This document shows positions 1-12,492 of a stretch of DNA of 64,000 bases, one piece after another. Source of the DNA: Monomorium pharaonis (lineage: Eukaryota; Arthropoda; Insecta; Hymenoptera; Formicidae); assembly GCF_013373865.1 (NCBI RefSeq), contig NC_050470.1, forward strand, positions 22,400,667 through 22,464,666. The letters run 5' to 3'. A program made the position numbers and the translations under genes. Within the stretch, counting starts at the first letter, position 1. Each line of letters begins with the position of its first letter. The notes beneath the pieces were generated by a model. That model saw only the letters and a program-made list of their open reading frames with translations, ran no database searches and had not been told where the DNA came from.

Positions 1-3000
1 AAATAACCGTTTTCTCGGGTCCGAGCGCCGCGGAATATTGTTTGCGATGGTAATTGTAATGTTTCCCGGATCTCATTTGCTGGCTTTCAGCCGCTAATAT
101 ACGACGGCTCCGTAGCGTGGGGCCGCGGCCGGCTCGTAAATTCACTGAAACGCACAAACCGTTCATCTGGACTTGGCGGTCGCGTGGGTGCCCGAGACAT
201 TTCACTTTGCTGCTCTCCATTTTCTCGCTCCTTCTTTCTCCAGTTTCCCCCTCGATGTGCATCGGGCTTTCTCCCGACCCGTTTAACACGAGCAAACGCA
301 CTTCGCGAGCTCCCCCTCTGCCGATTCCGATGGAGCTCAATGAGCGCCAATGATTTTAACGATCTTCCTAATTTATGCGCGTATCCCAGTTGTAAAGTTA
401 GTATCTCTGATATGAAAGTCAGCTGTTAATTAATACACGTCGGTCTTACCGTAATTCAGTGAAATTATACGAACGTTAACGTTAAAGCGCGAGCGTGTCT
501 CACCGTTGGCCTATCGACCGAATGAAAACGCATGAAAGCCTGCACTCGCTACCGCATCGCGGGCTCTGCTACCGTTCTCCCTATATAATTTACGATCGCG
601 CGGGACGAAGTCAATTAACCTACGAAGTTTGTTAATATTAAAACAAATCGCGAACGGTGGCATCTTTATTGCCTTAAACCGGTGCTCGCGTTTAATATTC
701 CTTCCGCGTGATCCGCCGCCTCGGCGAATCGCGCGCGCGCACGTCCCATTCGTTTCTTCCATCTTCGTACCGCGGAGTGATTGCAATCGTGTTTTCCAAT
801 CCGCCGATGGTTGTTGAATTAACCACCGAGTTACGCGCGCATCCGCCCCGAGGGCCCTCGAGGAAGGTGCGAGCGTACGGAGAGAGGCGTAGTCCCTTCG
901 AGTTTCTTTAGGATCCGCGCGCGCACCACAATTATCCGCGTCATTACCGGCATGAATATTCATCGCTGCGCTCCGCTCGAAGAGAGTCTCGGCCTCGGGG
1001 GAAAAGCGATATTTACATTGTGGAGAGATTCGCCTCGAGCTAGGCTGAACAAAATCGATCGCGAACGTCATCCGCGGATTTCTTTTCGTGTGACAATCGC
1101 CGCGGAATCTCACGACGGTATACGCAACGTCATTGGTCAATGGAATAAATATTAATTGCGTAATATGAGAAATTAATTTTTTTTTTTCTTAATAGCGGGG
1201 CTTTAGAGCATCGATAATCGCGCTAGTTTTTTTACGTGCCGCTTCGAGTTAAGCCATTACGTTGTAAACTACAGCCGTTGATTTTACGATCTCACGGAAT
1301 TTGTCAGCTTTTAGTAGCCAGGATAATTAAGGCAGCTTAATGTGAAGTGGCTTAATTTATGTCGCTAATTATCTCTCTGTCAGTCTTTGTAGAGTCTCAC
1401 GGATACGACGAGGCATTCACGAAAGTCGACGTTTACCGTAATGCTCGCCGATGTTATCATGATTACATAATTTCGTATTAAAAAGCAGCGCGCTCACGCG
1501 ACATGCGTCATTATCGTCGACTCAAGAAAAGCCATAAATATGCGTATGAATAAAAAATTATGGGTTTATATCGCTGCGGCGAGACGTTAATTACAATTAG
1601 AGCGATAACCGCCGGTCTCTCATTTTATACAGAACAACGATCGTAAATTTCCGATCTAAGGGCAAGACGTTTGTAGGCATTTATGATCCTCGCCAAGCAA
1701 AAGATTCAAAGTAATGTAAACAGATGCCATACGAAGACAATGCACGTCGATTAAAGTTATATTTATATTTACTTTGTTTAATCACTTTTTTAATTTTTTG
1801 CATAAAACGAATTAATTGTTCAGTAAGTATTAAATATAAAATTTTTAATATGTGTAAATATGTACAAAATATTCGTACATTTATTTCAGCAAAATTAAGT
1901 TTGTAAATATCATGAGTTAATTACTTTTCATTTTTTAATTAAAACTTAAATTGAGATAAATATTCCGTAATTATTCCTTGAGAAAATCCGAATAGGGAGA
2001 AGATGAAAAGTCGAGTAAAATGCCACTTCTTTATAATTTCCACGTATATGCATAAATTGCTAACAATACGTTTGATTTATAGTTGCCGGATAGTACTGCA
2101 TACGATATAAGAGTGGCCACTGTTTTTTATTTTTAAAAAATTTGGATTTAGATTGCGAGAGATAAGTTGAAAAATGCTGTCCTGATTCTTATTTTATACA
2201 ATATTTAAAATTCACTTTTATCTTTTGTTAATTTTATTTTACAAATATGCGGTGGATGACGTTAATTGAATTATAGTATTAAGTGAATTTTATAACCTCT
2301 TAAATGAATTTTAATAGCACCTGTTGGGTATAAAAATTTCCAACATTATTTTTTCTAGTTATGTCGAAGTAAGATGCTTTTTTGTAATAATTTATTATCT
2401 TCTGTTTAAAGGATGGAGATTGCTTATTTTCCAAGTCACAACGATCAAGTCGAATATCTTACGTATATAATAAAATCCCATTATAAATGACTACAGATGT
2501 TTCCCCTCAATTCATGGCATTGCATATTCGCGAGGGAGAAGGAAAGAAATATAGAAACATAATCGTTTAATTATTCCATTAACGAGTTTGGGGAGACACA
2601 CACATTGTAGTATATCGAGTATTGCTATTATCGTAGATATTCTTTTGAGTCTACGGAGATTACGGATGGATGATTGGTGGTGAAACGGTCTTAATGTCGG
2701 ACCGGCCGCATTTCTTGCGCAAATAACATTCGTTAAAGGTGGCCTCACACCGATAAACTCGAACCCGCGCGCGCGTACATCAAGGACGGATGCGGCAACA
2801 GATTTATACGGTGCGTTCCATTCCCGCTAGGCGCTATCTCACGACCTTAAAAGCGGCTAAACGATTCAATTTGTAGTAATTATAATGCAACTGTCCGGGG
2901 AACCCGTCCCCGGACTCGGGCGTGCGCTTTTTTCATTGGGACCACTTAAGACGCGACGCAGCGTTGCGCGTGTGGGCGTCATTCCCCGCCCGACACGATC

Positions 3001-5060
3001 GGGAGTGGTGCTCCGAGCTGGACAATTTCGAGCTAATCTAAATGATATTGGACACGTTTGACACTAATAACTCTGGACAGCGACCGAGACGACAACTGTG
3101 ATCTATTGAATTAATGATCGGCTCAAATCTGTCGTAAATAACAAATTTTTGATACAGCTAGAAAATTTATTTTATTTAATGTTTACTATTTCAATATGTG
3201 ATTATAGAATTTATGAGCAAGGATATTATATTCTTAGATTATATCGTATGCAAGCTAGCACAAGTCACATAAAGTTTAACGATAATTATAGTGCTGCATG
3301 GAATGATCCAGTTTTGCATGTGTTAATATACAGCGGGAAAATAAAGTAAAAAATGGTATCAAAATATTTTTTTAAAGAAAATTTACGCAAAATAAAAGTG
3401 CAATACAGGACAAAACTGAAATTACTTCATCGTACATTACTTCGACTGTAATTTTTGTTTAATTTAGATAGATAAACATTTTTGTACATAGATGATTGAA
3501 CGCATTGAAACGCGACCGCGAGACGCGTCTGCGAAATGTCGTAAGTAGTGGAAGCCTACATATCGATGCACGTCATCGTTCACCCCTCGTTTCCTTGGAC
3601 TTGGCGAATTGTCGTAGATACACGTCTCTTAAAATAGTTTTCCCGGAATAGCGAAGAATTTAGACCACCAACGCGCGGCTCTTGTCTCAATTAATGCTTA
3701 AACACTCGTCCACACGAAACCACCACCCACTACGTCATTTATGTACTATATTTGCGCGTGAGACCGACTTGTTATCTCATAAGGAGAGCCGTGATAACGA
3801 TCTTAATTTTTACGTGACGTCAGTGAATCTAATATGTTGAGAAATTACGCGCGCAATGTTGCAATTGCGAAAATTCTCTCAATTATTAAACTTTCTTTTA
3901 ATATATCGTATAATGTCATTGTAAATAAGATCAAATGTATTCATATTCAGGATAAATTTAAGGATAAAAGCTCTTAGAAAATTATTGGCACAAATATATA
4001 AAAGACAAAATAATGTAACACTTGGAAAGTAGACTGGTTATTTTACCAAAAAAGATTAACACTTGTTAGCTCATTTGTCTTTAATACAGATTTCATCTGT
4101 GTTTGAAATAAGTTCATATAATGCTTGAAGTCATCAGATCAATTTATACCATTCTTTTAGCAGAATATTTTTTAATATATTAAAGAAGAAAATCTGTTTT
4201 TCATTCTCTTTAATCAATATTATTCATAATAATTCGATAGTATTTAAGTCAGACAGCTACATTGACAGAAACATTAAAGTTTTGAAAAACAGAGCAATTT
4301 TAAAAATAGTATGAGAAACAAAAATGTCCTCCAATATCACTTATAATACTTATATAATAAAAAATATTTTACTCAAGAAATAGTACGACATTACATTAAT
4401 GGTTATTCGAGTATTATATAATCTTATTTCAAACAATGATAAAATTTATATTAAGGACAAATAGATTAATCTCCTTGTCCATGCTCTGTATTTAATTTAA
4501 TTTTTATAGATCACACATTATTTTAGACTACATTTTAAATATATTGCAATATAATAAGAAAAATTTTGACCTGCTTCTGTAAGATTACAGAAATAAAATT
4601 AATAATATAATAAGATAAAATATAAAGAAAATTATGCAATGTTGTACAAGCTAGCTTTAGAAATAAAAATCTTGGAACATTATTTTTTTTCGCTTTCTCG
4701 CAAGGATATTATGTTTATTAAATTTCACAATTATTTAATTTCTCAATTTTTTAAAGACATTTTTCTTGGACACAATCTAAATGGTCGACTACAATTGTAA
4801 TAATCCATCTTGCCATATAATAAATAATAAATAAATTTTGCAGAAATAATTATCTTATGCGCCAAACTTGAGAATGTATTTTATAAGATCCTTAATTTTT
4901 AAAACGTTAACTTGAATTCTTTCAATTGCGAATAAGAAGAATAATTGTACATCTAAATGATTATTATATCATAGTTTTATTACTGTCGTAAATTTATTAT
5001 CAGCATTATTATAGTATTTATTACTATCGTTGAAACTTATCTTTCTCAATCTTTGCCAAG
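1..5060. other. Non-coding DNA, compositional mosaic
   Basis: I see no gene here. GC-rich, CpG-dense stretches (about 1-1140, 2750-3100, 3490-3870) alternate with AT-rich stretches (about 1140-2740, 3130-3480, 3880-5050). Open frames in the GC-rich parts (for example 511-1140 on the minus strand) overlap frames on the other strand and show no recognisable domain, so they are read as chance. No terminal inverted repeats, tRNA-like cloverleaf or long tandem repeat was seen. It could be intergenic or part of a long intron. Confidence 0.6.
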
Positions 5061-8000
5061 GTAAGCGCGCGGAGAGCGTTTATTCGGCGCGATCTACTGC
5101 GGCCGGTGGTTCACCTGCGGGAGACCCCGTACGTAATCTGCGAAAATCTAGGCATGCGCCCGCGTATACGTACTGAAATCTGCCCGCATAGTGACTTGAG
5201 TTTCGCAGCAAAGTGGGGTCAATTGGAGACGAGGACCTCGGCCGCCTCGCTCCCACACTCCGCAGAAATTTATTCTGTAGGCCTAATCGAGGCCGACCGC
5301 TCCGACGACGTGACGGACCGACACAGAGGAACGACGAATCTCCCGTAGGGGAGCTGGCTCTCCTCCCTCCGAGGTAGCGCGACACCTTATTATGAGAAGG
5401 GGGGAGAGAGAGAGATATTCCTCGATTCGAAAATAAAGTTGTTTATCGATGCGTCTTAAGTGGGTGTTCATTAAGGGCCGATTAATATCAGTTGCGTGTT
5501 CGGAAGCATTAACGTTAAGAGCGATTTATACTTTGATCGTTTCGTTGGTACTTAAAATTTCCCGATGATAACATAGATATACTATAAATGTAATTGCGGA
5601 GCACTTTTAAATTTTGTAATCACTTCTCTGCTGGATACTTCTGCCGAGAACTGACTGGAATTAGACTTTTTTTCATTCATATCGAGTATCTCTTTACTTT
5701 TAATCATTAAAATATTTTCTTACAGAAATGTACTTGTAATTATTTATATAATTTTTATTATATTGCAGCAGTAAGAAAAAAGTGTAGGAATATCCGTGAT
5801 TATACTTGGTACATTAAGAAAGTAATTATTAATAATTTTTCATCGTTTTATAAGCTTACGATAGCGCACACTGTTCAATATCATGCCAGAATCAAAGGTG
5901 TACAATTTTGTTATTTAAATAAATTAATGTAAAATCGTTTTACAAAATTTTGTTTACAAAAATCGAATAATCTTTTGAATTTTGTTTTAACCTTGTCTAA
6001 ACAAAAACCGATGACATCGCGTATGATATAATTCCAAGATACCACACGATTCGATATATAATTTAGAGAATTCTTTTCTTAAAAGATATCGCAGTTGTGC
6101 TCGTTTTTTGTCTTAAGGACGAAGTGCCTTATCTGCTTCTTTTGTGTGACGCGTGTGTGACGTGCAAGAAGGCATGTGGGAGAGCTGCCCACGCTAGCAC
6201 TATTCTTGGAGTTAACGCTGCCCAGCGAATGAGAAATATGCTTTTGTTGTCCTACCAGCGTACTGCTCGCTTGTCCTTTTTAAGCGGCGTCCACAGCGCC
6301 TTAATGTAAGAGAAGCCAACGTCCCGATTTATTATCGGCTCAGATTAACGCGATTTTTATTTAAATAAACTACGTACAGAAATTAAATTCCGATCAAAAG
6401 TGCAGCGATTTCAATCTTGATTTTACAACAAATAAAAATTGCCTCCTCCATTTTTCTTCGGCGTTTTTATAAAGCTCCTATGATTTCTCGTTTAATTAAT
6501 TCCGATGCAGTCCATACGCAGAGTTATCATCGATCTCGATGGTAGACCATGACCGCCGGCTCGGGATGGCAAGAACTTCGACGTAATCCTCGCCGCGATC
6601 GGTATAAGCTGTACGTACGCAGTAGCCCTCAATGGAAAGCAGCTCGCAACTGTTCAGCCGCGGTATGCCATCGCTCACGCCGATCGCCGAAGCATTTCGC
6701 GCGCAATTAATTGGAGGACCGTCCGAGCGACCGAGCGAGCGAGCGAAAGATTTTAATGACGATGGGAATCGAGCCGAACCCATAAACGATTTATCGGGCC
6801 CGACGGAGGAAGAAGAGATGCCCGAATGCGAGCGTGTCGTTGCGCACAGAGCGCGCGAGACAGTGGGTCATCGGCGTTCCTCGGCGGGAGTTTCGGGGGG
6901 GAAAAAAAAAAGGCCGCCGTTAACGACCGCGTTATAAATTATTGACAGGCGTATTATATTCGCGCACGGCAAAGAAGGCATTTATGGTCCGCGGGCAAGG
7001 GGAGCCGCCGATCGCCGTGTTGTTGACCGCGGATGGCTCGCCGCCGTTGATTTAATCGCGTGCATGGATGCACACAGGGTGTCACTTTCGAAGTAGTTTC
7101 CATTCGAGATGGTGCCGCGACGAAGTGTTCACGCAATTCGCGTGTTGTACACGTGTAGAACAGACGCGACAGCGAATATGATCGCTGTATTTTACATCGC
7201 CTCTTTTTCCGATCGTATGGAATAATATAATTGAGGCCCCGAGAAGGAAAGTAAACGAATAAAGCTGAATTAATCTATTTAGTTATAAGTTTTTTTTAGT
7301 TATTATTTTCCATCATAATTGTTTTATTTAGATATCACTTTTCAACGTTTTTCAATTATAATTTCTCAAAATAAAAAAATTGTACAATTCGATTTAAATT
7401 ATTAAGTAATCATAGCACCAATTAAAGCTACGGTTTAATTTTATTATTTTCCTGTTTTCTTTAATTTCGAACTATCTATACATTCCCTCCGAATAAAATT
7501 CACGATGTTCGAAAATGTTTAATTTTATTAAGCTAAGCTTGACGACAGGCGTGTAATAAAATTAATCTTTTTCTCCGCTTGCTAGAGAAATTTAATTGCT
7601 ATTAACAGCATTTCATAATCAGTCATTTGCCGCGTTACTTCTCATCTCAGCACATTCATTAGCACACTTCTAATGTTAACCATCGCGTCATTTCGTTTCG
7701 CAAATTGTCTATGCCTCAAAGTGGAAGGACATAAACGACGTTTGACGTTTTCTCGACGAGTCTAAATGGACGGTATACGCGCTGTAAAAAGCGCAATAAA
7801 GATATTTAAAATGTCATTCTTATCTGGCAGCAGAATCGTTAGGCGGTGATTGACCGCGTTAATTTTCGGCGCGGCAGCTTGACCGATCGGCTTTATCGCC
7901 GGGCTCTCCTCCGCGTCCGCTTCTAACAGCGGACGAGCGTAGAAGCACCCTGTATAACGTACACATTGTGCTCGTGGGCCTTGCACGGTGCGCGGCGGCC

Positions 8001-11000
8001 ATTAACGCTTTTTGCTGGCGGCCGTGCGTGTGTCATTGACGGTGCTTTTATTGGCCGGGCGCATAACTTCCTTTAGCGTCGCTCGTTTATGGGCGAGTAA
8101 TTGCATGACGATTTTGGTACCGGTGTGTGTACATGCACGGGCGTCGAGGGCGGCAAAGGGGAACGGAAACATGTGGTGCACACCGATGTAATCAGCCCGC
8201 GCGAGGGTCCTCTTGATTATCGCGGACCGATATTACCATTAAACCGATTCGAAAAATTTCAAGCTTAAATTGCAAGAATATTAAACTCGAATTATTCGCC
8301 GTCCACAAGCGTAATTTCGTAATTCAGAATCCGTAAAGAGGATCGTCGGGCGACGACGATGCCTGGCGTTCCGATGCTTTCCCAACTGAATGAGTCACCT
8401 TACTTTACCGTGCGTAGATTTGCGGGGGGAAAAATGTGCGAAAGTGGTCAGGACACGCAACGACGGCTTTAATTTTTTTTTTTTTTTTCCAGCGAAATAG
8501 CCGCTGGCGGTGCCGAGCGATGTCGACGTTTCTGTGCGTTGAGAATACTACGCGTTGTGCGTCCAGACGACCGTAAATGAGGGACGTGAGAGTACGTGGG
8601 TGTTGTCATTCGTCGGCCGATCGTAAGATAAATAAATTTCCATGGGACTCTCGTCGCGCCACGTAGATCGATATGAATAGATGACGAGACGGGATCGATT
8701 CGTTCTTGCTGCGTCATCGTCCTTCGGTTCAGCTTGCGCGCGATCTCTGGGTTAAATTATCTCTATTTATCTAGAGGTACGACGGGCAGACTCAAAGACA
8801 TTTTTGTAAACAATAGAATATACTTAATTCTTACGGCGGAAATTCTACGTTTATTTAAAATGAGTAAATACAATTAATATCGAGGTAACTGTCCAACTTT
8901 TGTATAATTTTAAATAAAATGATTATTTATTCGCCAGTGATTACAAAAGAAAAAAACAATGTAACTATTACGTTTGACCTGACTTTAATTTTAAATGTTC
9001 CGGGTTTTACATTTTGTTTGTTGTTTTCAAACTCGATTATATGTAGAGAAAGCAGAAAAGACGAAGTGAGAGAGAAATGAAAGAAGGAAGGAAGAAAAGC
9101 ACGTGCTCTATAATCGGAACTTAAATTATGTAGCACATAAAACTGTACGTACCCTCGAAAACCAAATACATCGAAAATGAATTTTGCGAAATCGTAAGCA
9201 ATGTTTCATCATAAATATGAGTCATCCCTTTAATTGCACAATATTTGCAAAGCATTAAAAAAAAATAAATTACATAAAATTAAAAAATGTTTTAAAAATT
9301 GAAAATCTAGAATTATATTGGTACATTATATCAAATAAGATTAAGTGTAAAAATTAAAATTTAGCAACTAGTAAATGAGTAAATATTTATTCCATCGAAA
9401 GCATGATATATTTCGCATAAGAGTTTTTTTCTGCAGTAGTACTGCTATAGAACAAATTCTCCGTGCAAATCTTGTGGATCGTAACTAAACGATTGCAGAC
9501 ACAAAAATTTGCAAAGAAACAGCAAAAGATTTCCACACGACGAATCCCGAAATCTCCGTACAAATGAGCCACGTTTGGGGAGGGCTTATTTCGGGATCTC
9601 CCGGGAATGTGACGCACCCCGTGCCCACGGTTGCATCGGTGACGGGTGTCGTTATTTCGGACGTGGGACCGCGATAGGGACTCCAGCTGGAGCAACCATA
9701 ACATCGGCCTCGTTATTCGGTGCTAATGACGCTACGCGGCCTGGATTTATGGTGTTGAGAGTTAAGGGGCTCTCGCGATTTCACGCGGGCTTCTCACGAA
9801 CGTCGGAATGAATACGCCACGTGTAAATCGAGCTTTCGCGGAAGCTTTCGTACGCCCCCGACAAATAGTTACGGATGTGCGAAAAATATCGTAATATATA
9901 TCCGATGAAAATATTTGAAGAGAGAGACAGGAATATAGTGCACTATATATAAATATATGTATGATGCTCGAGAGATTGGATATTATTATCTTAACCATTA
10001 TACCTGTGTCCTACAGCTTCAATTTCTATATAGGTATGTATCTGTTATTATGCTTGTATATGTGTGTAATGTTAATAAAAATAAAATTGATTCTTTTAAT
10101 CTCAGTACAGACATTTTCTTAATATCTGATCAAATGATATCTCGAGTACACAAAATAATCAATTACATCTATTGCGACAAATAAAATAACTTAAACATTC
10201 TAATTATGTCATTCATTTATTAGAAAAATGCGAAAATGACAGCTTTCACATCTGTAAACTGGAAGTGTGATTAATTCTCTTTCATTCAACGCTCTACATA
10301 CATGATTTTATCATCGTAGACTGATATATTTCTCGCAACACTCGATGTGTTAAGTGTGTCGTTTAATATTCAATTGGCAATCGCAGAAAGCAATCGCGGG
10401 GAAGAGACTGTGAAGACGTTGACGACGATCGTCGGCAGACGATAAGAGAAAACTGTGAGACAGGAATAGATCGTTTATATTGACCAGTACTAGTTCGCGG
10501 CGTTGGTTTATGATAGCACTAATGGACTTATTCCGTGCGCGATCATAATGTCGTAAAGAACGCAATGAAAAGGGATAAGATCTAACGTTAACGAATGCCA
10601 GGGAGACAGCCGTAACGGAGCGATGGTGACTTACCCGGTGTGTGCGGGTTGTAAATAATCGTAATATTATTATGCGACACACTTTGTCACGCCTGCATAT
10701 GCCCGGAGATTGAGAGCGTGTAATTTCGAGAAAATTCTTTCGAATCTGCGTGTACAAATCTTCGAGATTGATACAACGTACTTGATGTGCGTATGATTAT
10801 TAAATTAGAAACTTAAATTACATGTGTCAATTGTGTTAATACGTGACATTAATATATTAATGTTAGGTTATAATAATTCGACGAGTCGTAAGTCTTGAAT
10901 TTTACAAAGATTTACGAGGAAGGTGCCAATTGAAAAAAAATATCCGATGTCACCCACATCGTGCGTGCATTCCTGAAGGCATCCGGTGGGTACATTGCGA

Positions 11001-12070
11001 TGGAATTAACATTCCATCGGTGGAAGGTTCGCGGTTCTCCGTTGAGTTCGTTTAACGACGGCCGTAACACGATACTAATATGTCGCCGAGCCACGAAGTC
11101 GGGCGGTGTCTTTGAGGGCTTTGGCGTAATAAATTAATCTATTAGCGCCGCGGTCGCGCCCGCGTTCCTACGGAGAAATAAAGGACACGGAGGCGGGACT
11201 GGGGGCCCCCGAGCGGTTCGTCGTAATCCCCAATTAGGCCCAAATTGATTATCCCGAATTAATGCGGTCGACATTGCTTGAGCAGGCTTCGTAATGCACC
11301 GAGTCGAAAAAAGTAAGGAGTCCGATCTCCGTTCCTGCCCGTTTCCACGGCGGACCGCCATTTTTCTCGTCGATACGCAGGCTCGTTTCTCACATTAGAA
11401 ACGAAAAACGCACCACCAAACGCGACTCTAAATGCTGCGCCTGAAAAACTATTCAGCCGACGGTGTCAGAGGTGCAACGGACGGCATTTCTCACTTCGAC
11501 GAATCCATCTATTCCGTTATCACAAGTATCGATAATTAACCATCCGCCATCGAATAATTAATCAGTGCGCACGCAGGTGGAAATTGAATGGATTGCGAGA
11601 AACGCGTATTCGCGAGATTCTATTTTATTACACGCGGATGTCGATATATTTTAATTGCCGGACGAGCAAGTTCTCTCCTTTCGCCCCTGAGGGTTGCAGG
11701 AGTCAACCGACGTCGCTAAACTTTTGTCGATAAATCTAAATTTATACTCGTATTCATCGAGACTTTCACTGTTTATTTATTGCTGCGTATATCACCGACT
11801 GTCCTACGTAATGATTGACTATTCTTGTAAATTAAAAAATCTGTTTGGAAACGCTGAAGTTATATCACCTCGATTGGGATATCTTGTGCGTTTTAATTAA
11901 ATTTAATATTTGTATTCGGAAAATTCGGACATTCAAAATTCGTATTATTATTTATATGATTTTAATTACAATCGAGTACAATTTTTTAATTACTAATATA
12001 TATTCGCTTAAAGGCAATGTTATTAATATTCATATATTTGAGTCAATGTTTAGTCAATTTTTTTTTCAAA
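5061..12070. other. Non-coding DNA, compositional mosaic
   Basis: The CpG-rich and AT-rich alternation continues. GC-rich blocks lie near 5060-5470, 6100-6320, 6490-7160, 7720-8760, 9540-9880 and 10900-11700, with AT-rich DNA between them. A run of 16 T lies at 8473-8488. Short frames such as 6097-6309 (70 codons, several cysteines) and 10350-10757 minus carry no motif I recognise and are not called as genes. The GC-rich blocks could be regulatory or conserved non-coding DNA, but this cannot be decided from one sequence. Confidence 0.55.
10846..10863. repeat. Perfect 18-bp palindrome
   Basis: ACATTAATATATTAATGT reads the same on both strands. It sits in AT-rich DNA beside an 11-bp TGTTAGGTTAT tail. 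A palindrome of this length in AT-rich DNA can arise by chance. It could be a homeodomain-type double TAAT site, but nothing around it supports a specific role. Confidence 0.45.
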
Positions 12071-12072
12071 TA

Positions 12073-12083
12073 CACGGAAAAAA
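12073..12083 (+). repeat. Left terminal inverted repeat of the 7.4-kb transposon
   Basis: CACGGAAAAAA, preceded by TA at 12071-12072. It is identical in reverse complement to 19429-19439. Identity ends after 11 bp: the left end continues with A, the right end with C. Confidence 0.85.
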
Positions 12084-12084
12084 A

Positions 12085-12345
12085 TATTTAGTTGGATCAA
12101 TCAGAAATCTGGATATATTAACCAGATCGTCTGGTAAAATATGGACGATCCATACTTTTGTTTAAGTTAATCAGACAAATTTGGTAACGCGTTTCTGATA
12201 AAGACAACCAGACAAGTTTGGTGACTCATATTATGGTTTAAGTAACCAAATAAATCTGGTTGAATTCTGGTGAAAATGACTACATTGTTAGTTGTAATAT
12301 GATGGTAATATCTTATAAATATAACTAGACTTCTGATTAAAGAAA
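12085..12345. repeat. Left subterminal repeat cluster
   Basis: At least six ACCAGA/TCTGGT-type motifs in both orientations, for example ATCAGAAATCTGG near 12099, AACCAGATCGTCTGGT near 12120, ATCAGACAAATTTGGTA near 12168, AACCAGACAAGTTTGGT near 12207 and AATAAATCTGGTT near 12247. Subterminal clusters of this kind bind the accessory transposition protein in plant CACTA elements. That role here is inferred from the analogy. Confidence 0.7.
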
Positions 12346-12413
12346 CAAGTATAGTGTAGTTCATTTATCCAAAGTACAAATAACAAAATGTTTTCTAGCA
12401 ATTATAAAGAATA

Positions 12414-12419
12414 TTTATT
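12414..12419 (-). terminator. Probable poly(A) signal of the transposase-like gene
   Basis: TTTATT on the plus strand reads AATAAA on the coding strand, about 74 nt past the stop codon at 12493-12495. Other AT-rich near-matches exist nearby, so the exact cleavage site is unknown. Confidence 0.45.
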
Positions 12420-12492
12420 TTATACTTTCTTTTACAATAACAAAATAATAATTACAATAATTATATATTATACATATATATAACTTATAAGT

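Noticed and set aside
511..1140. Minus-strand open frame of 209 codons
   Set aside because: It lies in CpG-rich DNA with few stops and overlaps plus-strand frames. It has Arg-rich low-complexity composition and no domain I recognise.
10350..10757. Minus-strand open frame of 135 codons
   Set aside because: No recognisable motif and no neighbouring exon. It is read as chance in mixed-composition DNA.
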